DNA of 64,000 nucleotides from Galaxea fascicularis. Its lineage: Eukaryota > Cnidaria > Anthozoa > Scleractinia > Euphylliidae. Positions within the stretch are counted from its first letter, which is position 1; each line of letters opens with the position of its first letter. The notes beneath the pieces were generated by a model that had not been told where the DNA came from, ran no database searches, and saw only the letters and a program-made list of their open reading frames with translations. The position numbers and the translations under genes were made by a program. The stretch lies in the NCBI GenBank assembly GCA_948470475.1, contig OX419336.1:23216445-23280444 (forward strand), in the 5' to 3' direction. Shown in pieces: positions 45,146 to 55,916 of the stretch.

Positions 45146-45334
45146 CAGTCTTTCCTGTAAAACCGTGAACACCAGAAAAAATTGTGGAATGTTTCTTGTT
45201 TCGTGACCAATCAGAAGCAACACAAAACCACAACCTGTTTGCCGTTTAGTTTTCTCACGTGTGATTGGCTTTTTACTTGAAACACAATAACATTCCATAG
45301 ATATTTGAGGTGTTCATGGTTTTACGGGAGACTG
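45146..45334. mobile_element. 189-bp MITE with TA duplication
   Basis: Ends CAGTCTTTCCTGTAAAACC and its inverted partner (GGTTTTACGGGAGACTG), flanked by TA on both sides. About 27 bp of inverted repeat with three mismatches per arm. It lies in an intron of gene E. Confidence 0.75.
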
Positions 45335-45407
45335 TAAAAGTTTGAAGATGAAAAATGACATTTGCCAAAAATACACAAGGTCAGTTGTTAGTTTGACAGG
45401 ATTTTAC

Positions 45408-45717
45408 CTTTGTAACATAACTCATTTTGACCATTTCGAGTAATTGTCAAGTGAATTAAGCATATTTAGTAAGAATTTCTTGTTACCAAGATGAGTTGTG
45501 AAATTTTCCGCTCCCTCTTTATGTTCCTCATTGGCTGACACTTCCAAGGCAGAAAATGGATGAAAAACAGGCTTGAGAAAAATCCACAGAAAGCGTGAAG
45601 CAAGCCCTTTGTCAACATTGTTTTTATCGACAATGAGGGGAGCTGCTGTGGTAGGCTGTGTCATTCCACACAGTGTTAGGCATGTGCGTGACATCTTGAA
45701 ATTGGCATTTCCTGTAA
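45408..45717 (-). CDS. Gene E (DUF3987-like), second exon
   Basis: After a TTTTATAG acceptor, reads TGNANFKMSRTCLTLCGMTQ then KGLASRFLWIFLKPVFHPF. The pattern (motor core, then GLxxRFLW near a PxP) is that of the DUF3987 superfamily of primase/helicase-linked P-loop ATPases. A TGA follows KWSK 12 nt or so before the apparent GTAAAA donor. Confidence 0.5.
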
Positions 45718-45731
45718 CTATAAAAACAAAC

Positions 45732-45907
45732 AAAAAATGAGTATAAGCGTTCTCTGGTAAAAAGTTGTAAAAAGACTATGAGCTTTTGACAGACTGAACT
45801 GCTGTCTCCAACGGATAAAAAACGAGTGAGAGACAGCAGTTCAGTCTGTTGAAAGCTCGTATTTTTTTATAAAACTTTTTACCAGAGAACGCTTATACTC
45901 ATTTTTT
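45732..45907. repeat. 176-bp palindromic foldback element
   Basis: AAAAAATGAGTATAAGCGTT...GACAGCAGTTCAGTCTG is mirrored by its reverse complement with a short centre near 45815. It ends 12-15 bp before the acceptor of gene E exon 2. Confidence 0.85.
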
Positions 45908-46328
45908 ATCATGAATCCTGGTAACAGATCCTCAATATTTTTACATAAAAACAAACATTAACAAGTGATGCAGAATTGAATATTCAGCTACTCCCATCAT
46001 AGATTCACTAGTGATGTAACTAATATTTCCCTACGAATGTAGTTTATTGACAGTTCTACAGTAGTAGGTGATAAGAAACACATGTAAATGGTATTGAAAA
46101 AACAGTCTCCCTTATATACATTACATGATTTTGCCTTTTGTTTTTTGGAATTGCTGTCCATGAAATATTGCAAGCAGTTTTTACGATAATATATTTGCTG
46201 CACAGATACATGTACAAATCAGTTCAACCATTTATAATATCTTAAGGATTTTGTAAGGTAAGAGTGGTGACAAAAAATGGATTCCAGAGCTATTTAAAAG
46301 AAAATTTAAGTTATGGGAATGAACTAAC

Positions 46329-46622
46329 CTGTTTGTCTTGTCCATGAAGTGGCACTAAGTAATTCAAGTAGTTTAGTGAATTCATTCGTATCCAGTAACC
46401 CCTTCTTACCACTGTACAAGTTCACCTGTGATAACAAATTGGTTAACTCATCATATAACCCCAGCATTTTGCCATCATTCTGTGACATTATCTTCCCCAT
46501 TTTTTCAAAGGTTTGATCACTTAGTAACCACTCTTTCAAATCCTGCTCGTCATCTGTCAGCTTTACTCGCATGCTTTTGAGTATGTCTACCAAATACTTG
46601 TACATGGTGGATTTTCCAGTTC
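46329..46622 (-). CDS. Gene E (DUF3987-like), P-loop exon
   Basis: Starts right at the Walker A core after TTTTTTAAAG: GTGKSTMYKYLVDIL. Then EKMGKIMSQNDGKMLGLYDE (Walker B-like LLYDE) and LTNLLSQVNLYSGKKG. Ends at CAG/GTTAGT. The start of the protein must lie in an exon upstream, not identified. Such ATPases often accompany mobile-element primases. Assignment rests on motif order only. Confidence 0.5.
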
Positions 46623-46629
46623 CTTTAAA

Positions 46630-48920
46630 AAAGAGCAAAGATGAAAACGTTCTGGTTAAGGACATGAAGTACTTTAGTTTGATGGTTTATATAATTGGAG
46701 ATATCTTAATAATTAGATTATTCAGCAGATTGCTTTAAAGTGGGTGTTATTATCTTTACACTGAAGTGGGGTTTCGAACATTGTCCCTTTCAGCTCTTTC
46801 TAGCATTTAGAAATTCTGCAAAGGAACTCAAATGAAAGGAAATCTTGCTTATATCTTCCAAAGGCACAGTCTGCTACATGGACAGAATTTTTTATCCTTT
46901 GCTAAGTTGTCTTTTATTATTAGGTAAGTTTCTCCTCAAGAACACCGTTGGAAAGTATATGGTCTGTGTATTGTTAAGTGCAATTTTTCATTTACTTAAT
47001 GCATATTCAGTGTAGCTACAGAATGACTATGATCTCAAGAAACCTGTGGTGTTTAGTTTTGTACAGTGGTGAACAGTTCCAACAATTGTTTGCTCATGGT
47101 CACAGTGGTTAAACACGAACCAAAAGGCGGTCCATATATATTGAAAGGTCTTTATATACCGAGGTTATGCTAGTTTTCCTTGGTAATGTCACGTTATTGT
47201 TTTCCCGAACATAAAGCGAAGATGGAGCACGATGTAAACAGTTAATCTTATCTGGATGGATGAAAAAATTTGGGAGTAATTGCTGAATACCCTTCCATTT
47301 GAAGTTATATAAGCAATACCGTGGTCCACTGGGCGAATCACCCACTTGGGTTTGTGAGATTATTGGATTGATAGATAAAAATAAATTATGGGCTACTTAC
47401 TTTGCTTATATGGTCAGGAAGCAGACTCCAATCAAAGTCTCGTTACCAGCATCTATTCAACTGTTCTTTCAAATAAACTTGTCTGTAAGTTGAGTAAGCC
47501 ATCGTTTCACAGAGAGGGCAAAGCGTATTTGGATAGGGAAACGTTCCAGCCGTGTTATAGCTAATGTTGATCTCCTTGTTGTGCAAAGTTAACGTGTCAT
47601 GATTGGCTGATTTGAAATTGCTTTCCGCCTTTTTGTTCTTGTATTATTGCACTTGATGTCACGTTCATCGCTTGATAAAATTTGAATGCAAAGGGATTTA
47701 TAACACCAAAGTGTGATAATGGACGTTATTACTTTATAGAGGAAGGTAGAAAGTGAGCCACCAATAACAGCCTTCCAAATAATATAAGTATTCCCTTCAA
47801 TCTGTGTGGATATATTTTCGAACAAAGTGGGTGGTAGATCTTGACACAACGTATTTCACCCATTTTCAACCGTTTCAATTAAAAGTTTTTAGGGGGTACC
47901 ACACAAGCCGAACTTAATCACCGTTTTTCTTGACCCAAATTAATTAACTTCACCTGTTTGAGTCAAACACCGAACTTAAGTAGATCATGTAAATACGAAG
48001 ATGCATTTGGTTAAGCTCCACTCAGTGAAGATTGACGTTTCATTCAAATCATTTCCAGTCGGTTTTGTTTTTGGCATTTTCGGACTCGAAGAACGTCTCA
48101 GACTATGCAAATAAAACGTGAGGAACTTAATTGGGTACTTCACATGCACTTAATGACAGAGTTTAGTTCAGTGTTTGCACTGGGCCTTAACCGAAACTTG
48201 TGATAATTAGGTGCGCATTGTAAGGTGAGAAATTAATGTGTTCCATATTGGCCATTCCGAAATGAAATGTGGCACAAAACAAACTACATGGTAAGTTAAG
48301 TGTGTCGCCTGGATAGTTAGGAGCGTTGATACTTGAGAAAGGAATATTAGGACATGGGTCCTTTAAAATCTATAATAGTCATTGGAGGTCATATATATGA
48401 AATGGTTCCGTTACTGAGTTACAATGAAAAATGAGAAAGTCGGTAGTTTATAGAGTTTATAGAGTAAACACATTAATTGACTTTCCGTGTAACAACTCAT
48501 TATTATGTTTCAGTGGATTGGCCCTGTTGTCATCACAATACTATTAGAATTGGGACCCACTGTTTTCTTATCACTGACTGGGAATTATAAAACTTTCCCT
48601 GAATTGAAAAAGACTGAAAGTTTAGACGCATGTTTCATTTGGGGGTTTATGTAATACAGCATCTTTCACAAATGTGCACGTAGTTGAGTTGTTCTTATTG
48701 ACCAGCTAATTGTTCTAACAAATATTCCACTTCGTAGTACAGATACCGATACAAGTTGCCAGACCCCAACGACAATGTTTTATTACAATGTATAATCATT
48801 AAACAGGGAAAAAGTTTCAAACAGTTCGATTAAAGTAGATTCTAAGTTTGTTTCAATTGAAGTAAAGAAACATGTATAATGGTCAGCAATTAAAGAAAGT
48901 AAATAAGATGCTTAAATGTT
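46630..48920. other. No gene recognised
   Basis: Short frames only. Could hold the missing first exon of gene E, but no clear candidate is seen. Confidence 0.5.
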
Positions 48921-48923
48921 CTA

Positions 48924-49512
48924 TCAGTGGGAATAGTTTAGAAAATCAAGTCTAATGCTAAAATTGGGCAGATCAGTGCCATCTTCAATGTCTATCCAGG
49001 TGAGATCGTCTTCTTCTTCTAACTGTGCGAATATCCTGCTACATTCCTCTATCTCTCTTTGTTCGTATAGTGTGAAGGTTGGCCTTTCCAATAGTTCACG
49101 GCTGTCTGGCATCAGATGCTGTCGTTGAAAAAATAAAGCCTTATCCTTTTTTAGCCACTGTATGATCATGTCTTTTTCTCTGTCTCTGAGGAATTGGGAG
49201 GGAGGGACTAGAAACACTGCATTGGAATTTAGATAGGCCAGGCTGTAAAATGTGACTTCACTGTTGCCATCTGCAAGCTCAATGTCTGTTGTACGGTACA
49301 GTGTATATCAAACTGCGTAGTTTGATGTAATCGGTCTGTAACTGCAGAAACGTTTCTTTAGAGATTTCTTGAAAAGGAGCGTGTTCGTGCTCCAGTTGAT
49401 AATATAAAGGCTTCGAAAAGTTCATGATGATGTTGTCCATGGTAAGGGAAGTGAACCTCAGAGTTTTGTAACGCTTGACTTGATTGCAGACGCTCTTTGT
49501 TAATTGAAACAT
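48924..49512 (-). CDS. Uncharacterised gene divergent from the KDZ transposase
   Basis: ATG at 49512 (MFQLTKSVCNQVKRYKTLRF). The frame ends near 49279 and continues in another phase as YRTTDIELADGNSEVTFYSL then LRDREKDMIIQWLKKDKALF, ending at TGA 48924. One indel or a short intron near 49290 is needed. About 195 residues when joined. It has acidic and aromatic patches but no domain I know. It starts 106 bp from the KDZ start on the other strand, so the two may share a promoter and an element. Confidence 0.5.
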
Positions 49513-49618
49513 AACAGAGCAAAACTAATCTATGCAATTGTCACAAGTCGCAGTTTTCGAACTCACATTTTCTGTTATTGGTGTTGCTTGACTCTCGGTG
49601 CGCTGGAGTGTACAAACT
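49513..49618. promoter_or_regulatory. Short divergent intergenic region
   Basis: 106 bp separate the two ATGs. Contains TTATTGGTGTTG (CCAAT-type on the minus strand). No TATA box is obvious. Confidence 0.35.
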
Positions 49619-50293
49619 ATGTTGGGAGAATTACTAAAAAGTTTCTCCGACTTTGGTGTGGTATGGAGAGGCATGTATTTCGTGAATGCAGTTCCTAAAG
49701 CTATTCCTAATTTTGTTGGCCAACTTTCAAAGTTTGCTGCATGCGGCTTAAAGAGAAAACAATTGGGTGGAGATGAATCATGGCACCCAAGAAATGGTTC
49801 TGAGATAGCATATTTGTCATCGAATTTGACGATTCTGTTTCCTGATGCTAAAAAGGGAGAGAAGGAACTATGGAGAGAACTTCATGAATATTCCTTGGAG
49901 GAGAATGAACATGCCTTAGGTGCCATTTTGGTTTCCAGACAGACCAACCACCGGTTGTGCCAAAAACAACTTCTGGTAAAAACCAACTGTATCAGTGAGG
50001 TAGCTGTTTATGATAATCTTACAGGAACATTTCTCGCTTCAAAAATTCCCAAGGTCTACTTGAGCAAAAAATGCCAATTGACACAGCATTACGGTTATTA
50101 CACAGTGGGCAGTCAGAAATATTACGACGAGGATTGGTGCCATAACGAATTCTTGCTATCCAGTGCGAGAACGGCGTTTAGTATAAACCTTAAAAGGTTT
50201 GAATTCAAAATTCTTATTTCCAAGATGAGCTTTAAGGAGAAGGCAGAAATCTACAATGCGGTGAATGGATATCACAATGGGGTTGCAAAGTGA
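49619..50293 (+). CDS. KDZ transposase gene, exon 1: CxC5/CxC6-like region
   Basis: ATG 49619 opens 224 residues. The C-terminal half (KKCQLTQHYGYYTVGSQKYY, HNEFLLSSARTAFSINLKRF, FKEKAEIYNAVNGY) matches the cysteine-cluster domain found next to KDZ (Kyakuja-Dileera-Zisupton) transposases. The first Cys pair is reduced to one Cys (NHRLCQKQL). After VAK comes a TGA, and then the frame runs open to an AAG/GTATGT donor at about 50330, so the TGA may be a mutation inside the exon. Confidence 0.6.
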   Translation: MLGELLKSFSDFGVVWRGMYFVNAVPKAIPNFVGQLSKFAACGLKRKQLGGDESWHPRNGSEIAYLSSNLTILFPDAKKGEKELWRELHEYSLEENEHALGAILVSRQTNHRLCQKQLLVKTNCISEVAVYDNLTGTFLASKIPKVYLSKKCQLTQHYGYYTVGSQKYYDEDWCHNEFLLSSARTAFSINLKRFEFKILISKMSFKEKAEIYNAVNGYHNGVAK

Positions 50294-50768
50294 AATCAAG
50301 TAAAGACTAAAGGGGATTCAAGGTATGTTAGCAAATCAACAATTCCCTTCTTTTGAATTGTGGGACCTGTCTTTTTTCAACGGATGTTTAACCCCGAACT
50401 AAATGACTTGGAGGGTGCTCTATGAAGTTTCAATGACACGAATTCATTTTATAGATATTGTGTTCACTGTTGTTAGTAACTAGATATCGCTCACTTTCTG
50501 TTGTGGAAAATGTTTGTTGTTTTAAATTCCACAACAATAATGGGGGTTTGGCTCGTTATGCTCCAATTCCCAAGTAAGTGCTGGGTGGTTAGGGTCCAGT
50601 TCCACCACCACGGACGGATGGTGGCCTGAACTAAGTTAGTTACCATGGAATTCAATCTACAACATAAGGTCTGGGTTTATCCCTAGTAAATATTGATAAC
50701 ATGGAAAGACTGTTATTGACTTGCTGAGCAGACACACTTAAGCATTCACTTTTTTCATCATCTTTTAG

Positions 50769-51177
50769 GAAGGATCTGAAGAATTTGTTTGGGGAGGAAG
50801 GATAACTTCTCTATTGGTGTTTGCAAAAGGTAGTGGAGTACAATCTGAAGCAGCTCGATACACTGGTTATACCTGCGGATATTGATGATCTCATCAAAGA
50901 AGAGTCTCCCCTTTACGGGGAACGGTTTTGCAGTGACCATTTGCAAGACCACCAAGAGCTTGACAAACAAAAACCAAATATCAACTTAAATGCAGCTTTA
51001 AAGGAGTTGGGTACTTCATTGGGACCAGTATTAAGAAGTTCGAAAAAGAAAGGAGAAGAAAACCTTTGGGGGCAAATAGGGGAAATTATGGAAAAGAGAT
51101 CTCTTAGAAACAAAACGTTTTATGAGGTTGGTCTGTATCCATGGTTAGTAGGGACCTTAAGATCTGGGAACGAGTAA
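50769..51177 (+). CDS. KDZ transposase gene, exon 2
   Basis: Follows a TCTTTTAG acceptor. Reads KDLKNLFGEEG, a TAA, then VVEYNLKQLDTLVIPADIDD and YEVGLYPWLVGTLRSGNE up to a TAA. Two stops mean either decay or wrong exon limits. No known motif. Confidence 0.4.
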
Positions 51178-51281
51178 AGATCAAATACGAGTTGGAATTT
51201 CTAAATACTAACCAGTCACCTATTTTGAGCTCTTACTCTTCCTTGTTACTTACCAGTAGTTCCTGAGATGGTTGAAAAAAA

Positions 51282-51682
51282 GAGTAGTGTGACCAGTGAT
51301 CTCCAAACTTTGTAACAGGATTGAAAAAGTTATACTTGTACACAATCTCGTATTCAAATCTAAAGGTGCCTATTGATATGTACCTATAAATGTATTAATT
51401 TTATAGTACATTACACAATAAATGAAACATCAAATATATCATGATGATGTAGTCCTGTCCAAGATGGAGTGTCCTCTGACTAGTGATAACCAATAGTTTG
51501 GAACAGGATTTAAAAAGTTATACTGGTACTCAATCTCATACTTAAGCAATAGAAAACTTTTTTCCATGTTTGCATAGCCTGACATAAACACGAGAGAGGT
51601 TGGGAGAATTCGAGACAGTTATGCAAACCTGAGACGTAGCCGACGATTTGCATAACTGTCGAGAATTCTCCCTACCCCTCTC

Positions 51683-51721
<39 letters not shown>

Positions 51722-51905
51722 TCTATTGCTTTTATAAAATAACTTCACACAACCATGTTTACATACTCTCATGCAAACACGCCTCTCGGCCAATCAGAGC
51801 GCGCGTACTATCTTAGTTATTTTATAATCAAATTTAAAGGTACCTATTAATTTGATAGTACATTTCACAACAAATGGAAGATCAAATATATCTTGATAAT
51901 ACGTT
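51282..51905. repeat. Diverged tandem duplication split by a foldback element
   Basis: Unit 1 (about 51282-51445: CAGTGATCTCCAAACTTTG ... ATCAAATATATCATGATGA) recurs at about 51480-51541 and 51830-51905. The second copy is interrupted by the 288-bp element at 51542-51829. Confidence 0.65.
51542..51829. mobile_element. Foldback/MITE-like insertion
   Basis: Core palindrome 51545-51730: AGCAATAGAAAACTTTTTTC to TTTGCATAACTGTCGAGAAT and back, arms about 84 bp. The tail includes GGCCAATCAGAGCGCGCGTA and ends in TTATAA. Comparison with the uninterrupted first unit defines its limits to within a few bases. Confidence 0.7.
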
Positions 51906-52012
51906 CCTCTTCTGAATGGGTGGGGGGTACTATGTGACCCATATATGATGTAATCATCATAAATGATGTGAAGTTGGAAAACGTCCTCTTTTTATATTAT
52001 TATTTATAACAG

Positions 52013-52252
52013 GTTAAATGGATTGGGAATGAAGAACAAGAAACATGGGAGCCTGAATGCAATGTGCCCAAAGCAATGAAAGATAACTTTGAAAGAGGTG
52101 AACGAGGACCAGGTACATACATAAGGAAAGTGGAGAAGAAGTTTGGAATAACAACAGTGACAAATTTAAAAGTGAAATGGCTTGCTGAAAGGACGGCAAA
52201 GAGAGTTAAGATAGATGATATGGTTCATCAGAAAGGGTGGGATTATATATGA
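52013..52252 (+). CDS. KDZ transposase gene, chromodomain-like exon
   Basis: After a TTATAACAG acceptor: VKWIGNEEQETWEPECNVPK then AMKDNFERGERGPGTYIRKV. VKWxGxxxxxxTWEP is the C-terminal half of a chromodomain; the first half would be in another exon, not found. It ends in a TGA after WDYI. Confidence 0.5.
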   Translation, partial: VKWIGNEEQETWEPECNVPKAMKDNFERGERGPGTYIRKVEKKFGITTVTNLKVKWLAERTAKRVKIDDMVHQKGWDYI

Positions 52253-52660
52253 AGGAAAATAGATAGTACTTTCTGGCATAGTAGTAGCATGCATTTTGAA
52301 GGATATAAAAAATTATAAAGCATATTACCCAAACATAATGGCTGGTACAATATGAAAGAACCCCGGCTTCTTTCTCTGTCATATTACTTCAATAACGGGA
52401 CACAATATAATGAATTCATGTTTATGACACCATCCATATATTCTTTTGTTTGGTCAATTTTTCAAGAAACACCTGATGACAGAAAGCAGAAAAAATTCAG
52501 GACTGCCGGTACTAATATCTTAATAGAATGGAATTTTTTTCAACGGTGACACTGTTGATTAAGAATTGATCTTAAGAGTACAATATTTATAATTCATATT
52601 ACCTTTGCACCAAGGGTACCAATAGCTCATTATTAACTGGTATTTTGTTTTTCTTTGTAG

Positions 52661-52725
52661 GAACGTTCTTCGGATGAAACCCTGTGGAATCATTTTATTT
52701 GTCAAAGAATTGTTTATAATTGAAT
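52661..52725 (+). CDS. KDZ transposase gene, small exon
   Basis: Clean TTCTTTGTAG acceptor and GTAAGT donor. Reads NVLRMKPCGIILFVKELFII, matching the RPCGII...ELF block upstream of the second catalytic Asp in relatives I recall. Confidence 0.6.
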
Positions 52726-53330
52726 GTAAGTCACAAGTTTATTGCTTATTGCATGACGTATTATGGGGATTGGAAAAAATTGATATGTGTAAGTTACCTT
52801 TCATAGAAAGAATACTGTAGATGCACTCTGTAATTTTATACCCATGGGAGGGTACCCCCCTTTTCTAATAGCAAGGATAATAGAATATGGTCCAAAAATG
52901 TTAGGGCCCTCTACAAAACTAAAACAACAATGCTAGGACAAATTAATTTTAACACCCCCAAAACCCCATGGTGACTCACCAGTGATAAAAGTTTCCTGAA
53001 AGGAACATGGAATGTGTTCATATTGGTCTCTTGCTTGAAAGACCATTCAAAAATCAAAGAAGGCAATGGGTGACAGAGCATTTCAGGTAGCTGCTCCCCT
53101 CCCAAAAATATACCAAAATGAAAATTCTTACTTCAGTCATCCCTTGACCTTCCCTGTGGGTTGAAATTTTGAGTGCCCCCCTCTTGCAGTTTGGATAAAT
53201 TTCCTTACACCTATTCTTAAACTATATTTAAGTCTTTTCGCCATACTAGGCAATTTAATTGTCATCATGACCAGGAATGAATTTTATGTTGACATGCTAA
53301 AAGCTGCAGTGCTATGGAAATCAATATTCA

Positions 53331-53573
53331 GTGCCAGTATTGCTAATAATTTACCAAAATGATGTTCTTGTAAGTCGCATTTGCTATAATGATGCCTGTC
53401 ACTTGGAAAAATACTGTTTAAATCCAAGAAGAAAGTGCCTGACACCTGTGGCAGAAAGGCTGACTACCGTGGACATGGTTATTGACAAAATGCACTTCTG
53501 CAATCATGTGGACAATTGGTGCAAGGCTAATTGCAATCCATATGATCGTCAGGACCTGGTTGGTGCAAGTTAG
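53331..53573 (+). CDS. KDZ transposase gene, catalytic core exon
   Basis: Reads VSRICYNDACHLEKYCLNPR, then TTVDMVIDKMHFCNHVDNWC and KANCNPYD. The YNDxCHLxxY with D-K-x-HFxxHxxxWC pattern is the KDZ DDE core; Asp in CYND is the likely second catalytic residue. The exon ends near a GTGCAAGT donor at 53565. Confidence 0.75.
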   Translation: MPVLLIIYQNDVLVSRICYNDACHLEKYCLNPRRKCLTPVAERLTTVDMVIDKMHFCNHVDNWCKANCNPYDRQDLVGAS

Positions 53574-54043
53574 ATATTAATTTGTTAATTTCCACTGATT
53601 CAGCTAACGGTAATTTTGTTGTTACCAGATTTAGAAACAGATATTGCCTTAGTATCCAAACAATAGTGAAGGAAACGTATAAATAAGAACACAGCAAACC
53701 CATTGTTTCAGGAATTTCAGTTTATTTTCTTTAAGGTATACTTTCAATGAATGTTGGAAATCAATGCTAGGTTAATATGCACTGGACCTGAACTGAAATG
53801 TCAGCATATTCAATTCCTGAAAAATTATATGTTTAACTGTAGTCATAGAGGTAATTTGCATGCATATGAATAACTGATTCAAGTCAGCCTATAATACACC
53901 ATGTATATTCTGGTGATGTAGAACTTTGTACCATCCAAACATACATCATCAACATCAGTCCTTTTTCACCATTGGACGCATAAGGCCTCATCCAAACATA
54001 TTTTATTCTTGAAAATACATTATGGAGTGATTTTCCTTTGTAG

Positions 54044-54205
54044 GTGGACACTGACGTTTGTGAGCAGACATTTTCTTGGCTCTCCCAGTATGGCAAAATC
54101 ACTTGTCACATGAACCAGCAGAGATTTATTTTTTACATTGTGAACCTCTGTGAGATGAAAAATCGTAGAGTAGAAAGAGCCCACAACACTGTTTGTAATT
54201 TGTGA
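54044..54205 (+). CDS. KDZ transposase gene, last exon
   Basis: After a CCTTTGTAG acceptor: VDTDVCEQTFSWLSQYGKIT then CHMNQQRFIFYIVNLCEMKN, ending in TGA 54203. Glu in CEQ is the likely third catalytic residue. The exon carrying the first catalytic Asp was not found in 52.3-53.3 kb, so the gene may be damaged or another exon missed. Confidence 0.7.
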   Translation: MDTDVCEQTFSWLSQYGKITCHMNQQRFIFYIVNLCEMKNRRVERAHNTVCNL

Positions 54206-54814
54206 CGTTGAAAATGTTGTTTGCCTTGATGTAGGATTAGAAATTCTTTTGATTAGTAGTGGAGTTTTGGTTGCTGTAGTTACAGGAGTGTTTGGTTACA
54301 AGAATATCGAGAAAATAAACCTCAAATTGAATTGGTTGATAAACTAAAAGAAAAAAAGTGGACAAAAGTGTCAATGAGGAGCCATGCCTTCTATTAAGAA
54401 CAATCATTATCGTTTACTGCCACCACGTTCTGCGGTCTCTTAATTTATGAATATGAATATTAAAAACTCCAAGGAATAAATTGGAGTACTGCCACAGTAC
54501 GCACCCCCGAGGTACCTAAATTGTTTGGGATTTGTAGATTTAAGATCGAGGTATATTACATGTTGTTGTTGTTGTTTTCATTCGTTAAAAAACAAAGTTA
54601 CTGAATTATCTTATTGTATTACTGAGTCTATAAGTTTAAACTGGTAGTGAAAGCATGTTGCATTATGATGTCAATTGTTACCACAGGCAGCCCAGACGTT
54701 GTTTGTGATTTACATACTGACAGTATTGTGCCATTTAAGAGAATGTATGAAAATGGTTAAAAAATCGCTCTAAATTCAACTTGTAGTCAAGGATTTAAAT
54801 AAAAGAAGCTTACC
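54206..54814. other. No gene recognised
   Basis: AT-rich 3' flank of the KDZ gene; a TTG trinucleotide run lies near 54562. Confidence 0.5.
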
Positions 54815-55162
54815 TTAGTCTGCATTTGTGTTATTTTGAAGTGTTTGTGGCAGCTGAGTCGTTCTAAAGCCATTTTGACGATTTAAACTTTTCCAAGTTT
54901 GTTTTCCAGTAAAGAGAAACGAAAAGGCTGGCGACCTGGTCGGCTGATGGTTCGCACTCGAAGCTCCATAAATTCCATTAAAATGCTCAGGGCTCACCAA
55001 AATTGCCTCACAGCAGCCGTCAATAATTCTTCTTTCTAGTTGCTTCACCTCGGATTCCAAGGTTTGTCTTATCCACCCGAAAAACGCTCCTCCTCTGAGG
55101 GCTGGCTGCCCTTGTTTGCTTCGCCTTGATCCATAACGAGTTATCTTGGCCACGGATTTCAA
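54815..55162 (-). CDS. Uncharacterised 115-residue frame
   Basis: Basic N-terminus (VAKITRYGSRRSKQGQP) and an ordinary composition (LESEVKQLERRIIDGCCEAI). It ends at a GTAAGC donor-like site at 54814. No domain known to me. May be a first exon. Confidence 0.3.
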   Translation of the reverse strand: MKSVAKITRYGSRRSKQGQPALRGGAFFGWIRQTLESEVKQLERRIIDGCCEAILVSPEHFNGIYGASSANHQPTRSPAFSFLFTGKQTWKSLNRQNGFRTTQLPQTLQNNTNAD

Positions 55163-55354
55163 AATCGTTGGCTTAGTGACCCTTCTGTCACGACAAAGTC
55201 ACCCTCAACCGTAGGGAGGCACAGGTAAAAATAAAACGGCCTGTATATTTGACTAGTATTACTTCTCTGCAAGCGGTGAATTTCCCGCCGTTTCTGGTGT
55301 AATTTCCACAGGGACCCTGATACGATTCAATTTGCATACAGCAAATGGACCTGT

Positions 55355-55373
55355 GCATCTCGTTTATTGATGC
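55355..55373 (-). repeat. DIRS split repeat B2
   Basis: GCATCTCGTTTATTGATGC, same as B1. Confidence 0.6.
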
Positions 55374-55542
55374 AGGATACAGCGAGCATTTACATCATTC
55401 ATCATAAAGAAAATACAGGGCTGAATAAACAAAAAAGCCCAGTTGAAAAAGATGCAATTGTTGCAGCGAGTGTAACGTGTAACAAAAAAACAGCTTTACA
55501 GATTTACAAACTCAGACTGAAAAATACAACAGTAAATAATAT

Positions 55543-55715
55543 AAAAAACTAGGGTTGAAAGAGATGCCTCGAATGGCTCATGCATAACTTAACAAACCTT
55601 GAATAGTGTACTAGCCCCTTGAGACACCTACAAACACGCAAAAAATACTTCAGCAGTCTATGCAACCTAATATACATACTCTTGTGAAACTTACAAAACG
55701 TGACAAAATATATTT
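55543..55715 (-). repeat. DIRS split repeat A2
   Basis: 173 bp, in the same orientation as A1 and nearly identical to it (a few substitutions and one A-run length change). Confidence 0.9.
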
Positions 55716-55794
55716 ATATTCTAATCACACTGAAACGATTATAAAATATTTTGTAACTTATCTATAGTAATCACAAAACACAGAATAGGAGTGG

Positions 55795-55813
55795 GCATCT
55801 CGTTTATTGATGC
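55795..55813 (-). repeat. DIRS split repeat B1
   Basis: Same 19 bp as B2; outside it the two flanks differ. Confidence 0.6.
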
Positions 55814-55916
55814 CAGCGTTCGAAAATAAAGAAAGAGAAATGGCAAACTAAATATGTAAACTCCTAGACACTGAGAGAAGGGAATGTAGTTTGTCATCAA
55901 TATATCCGTCTTTAGC

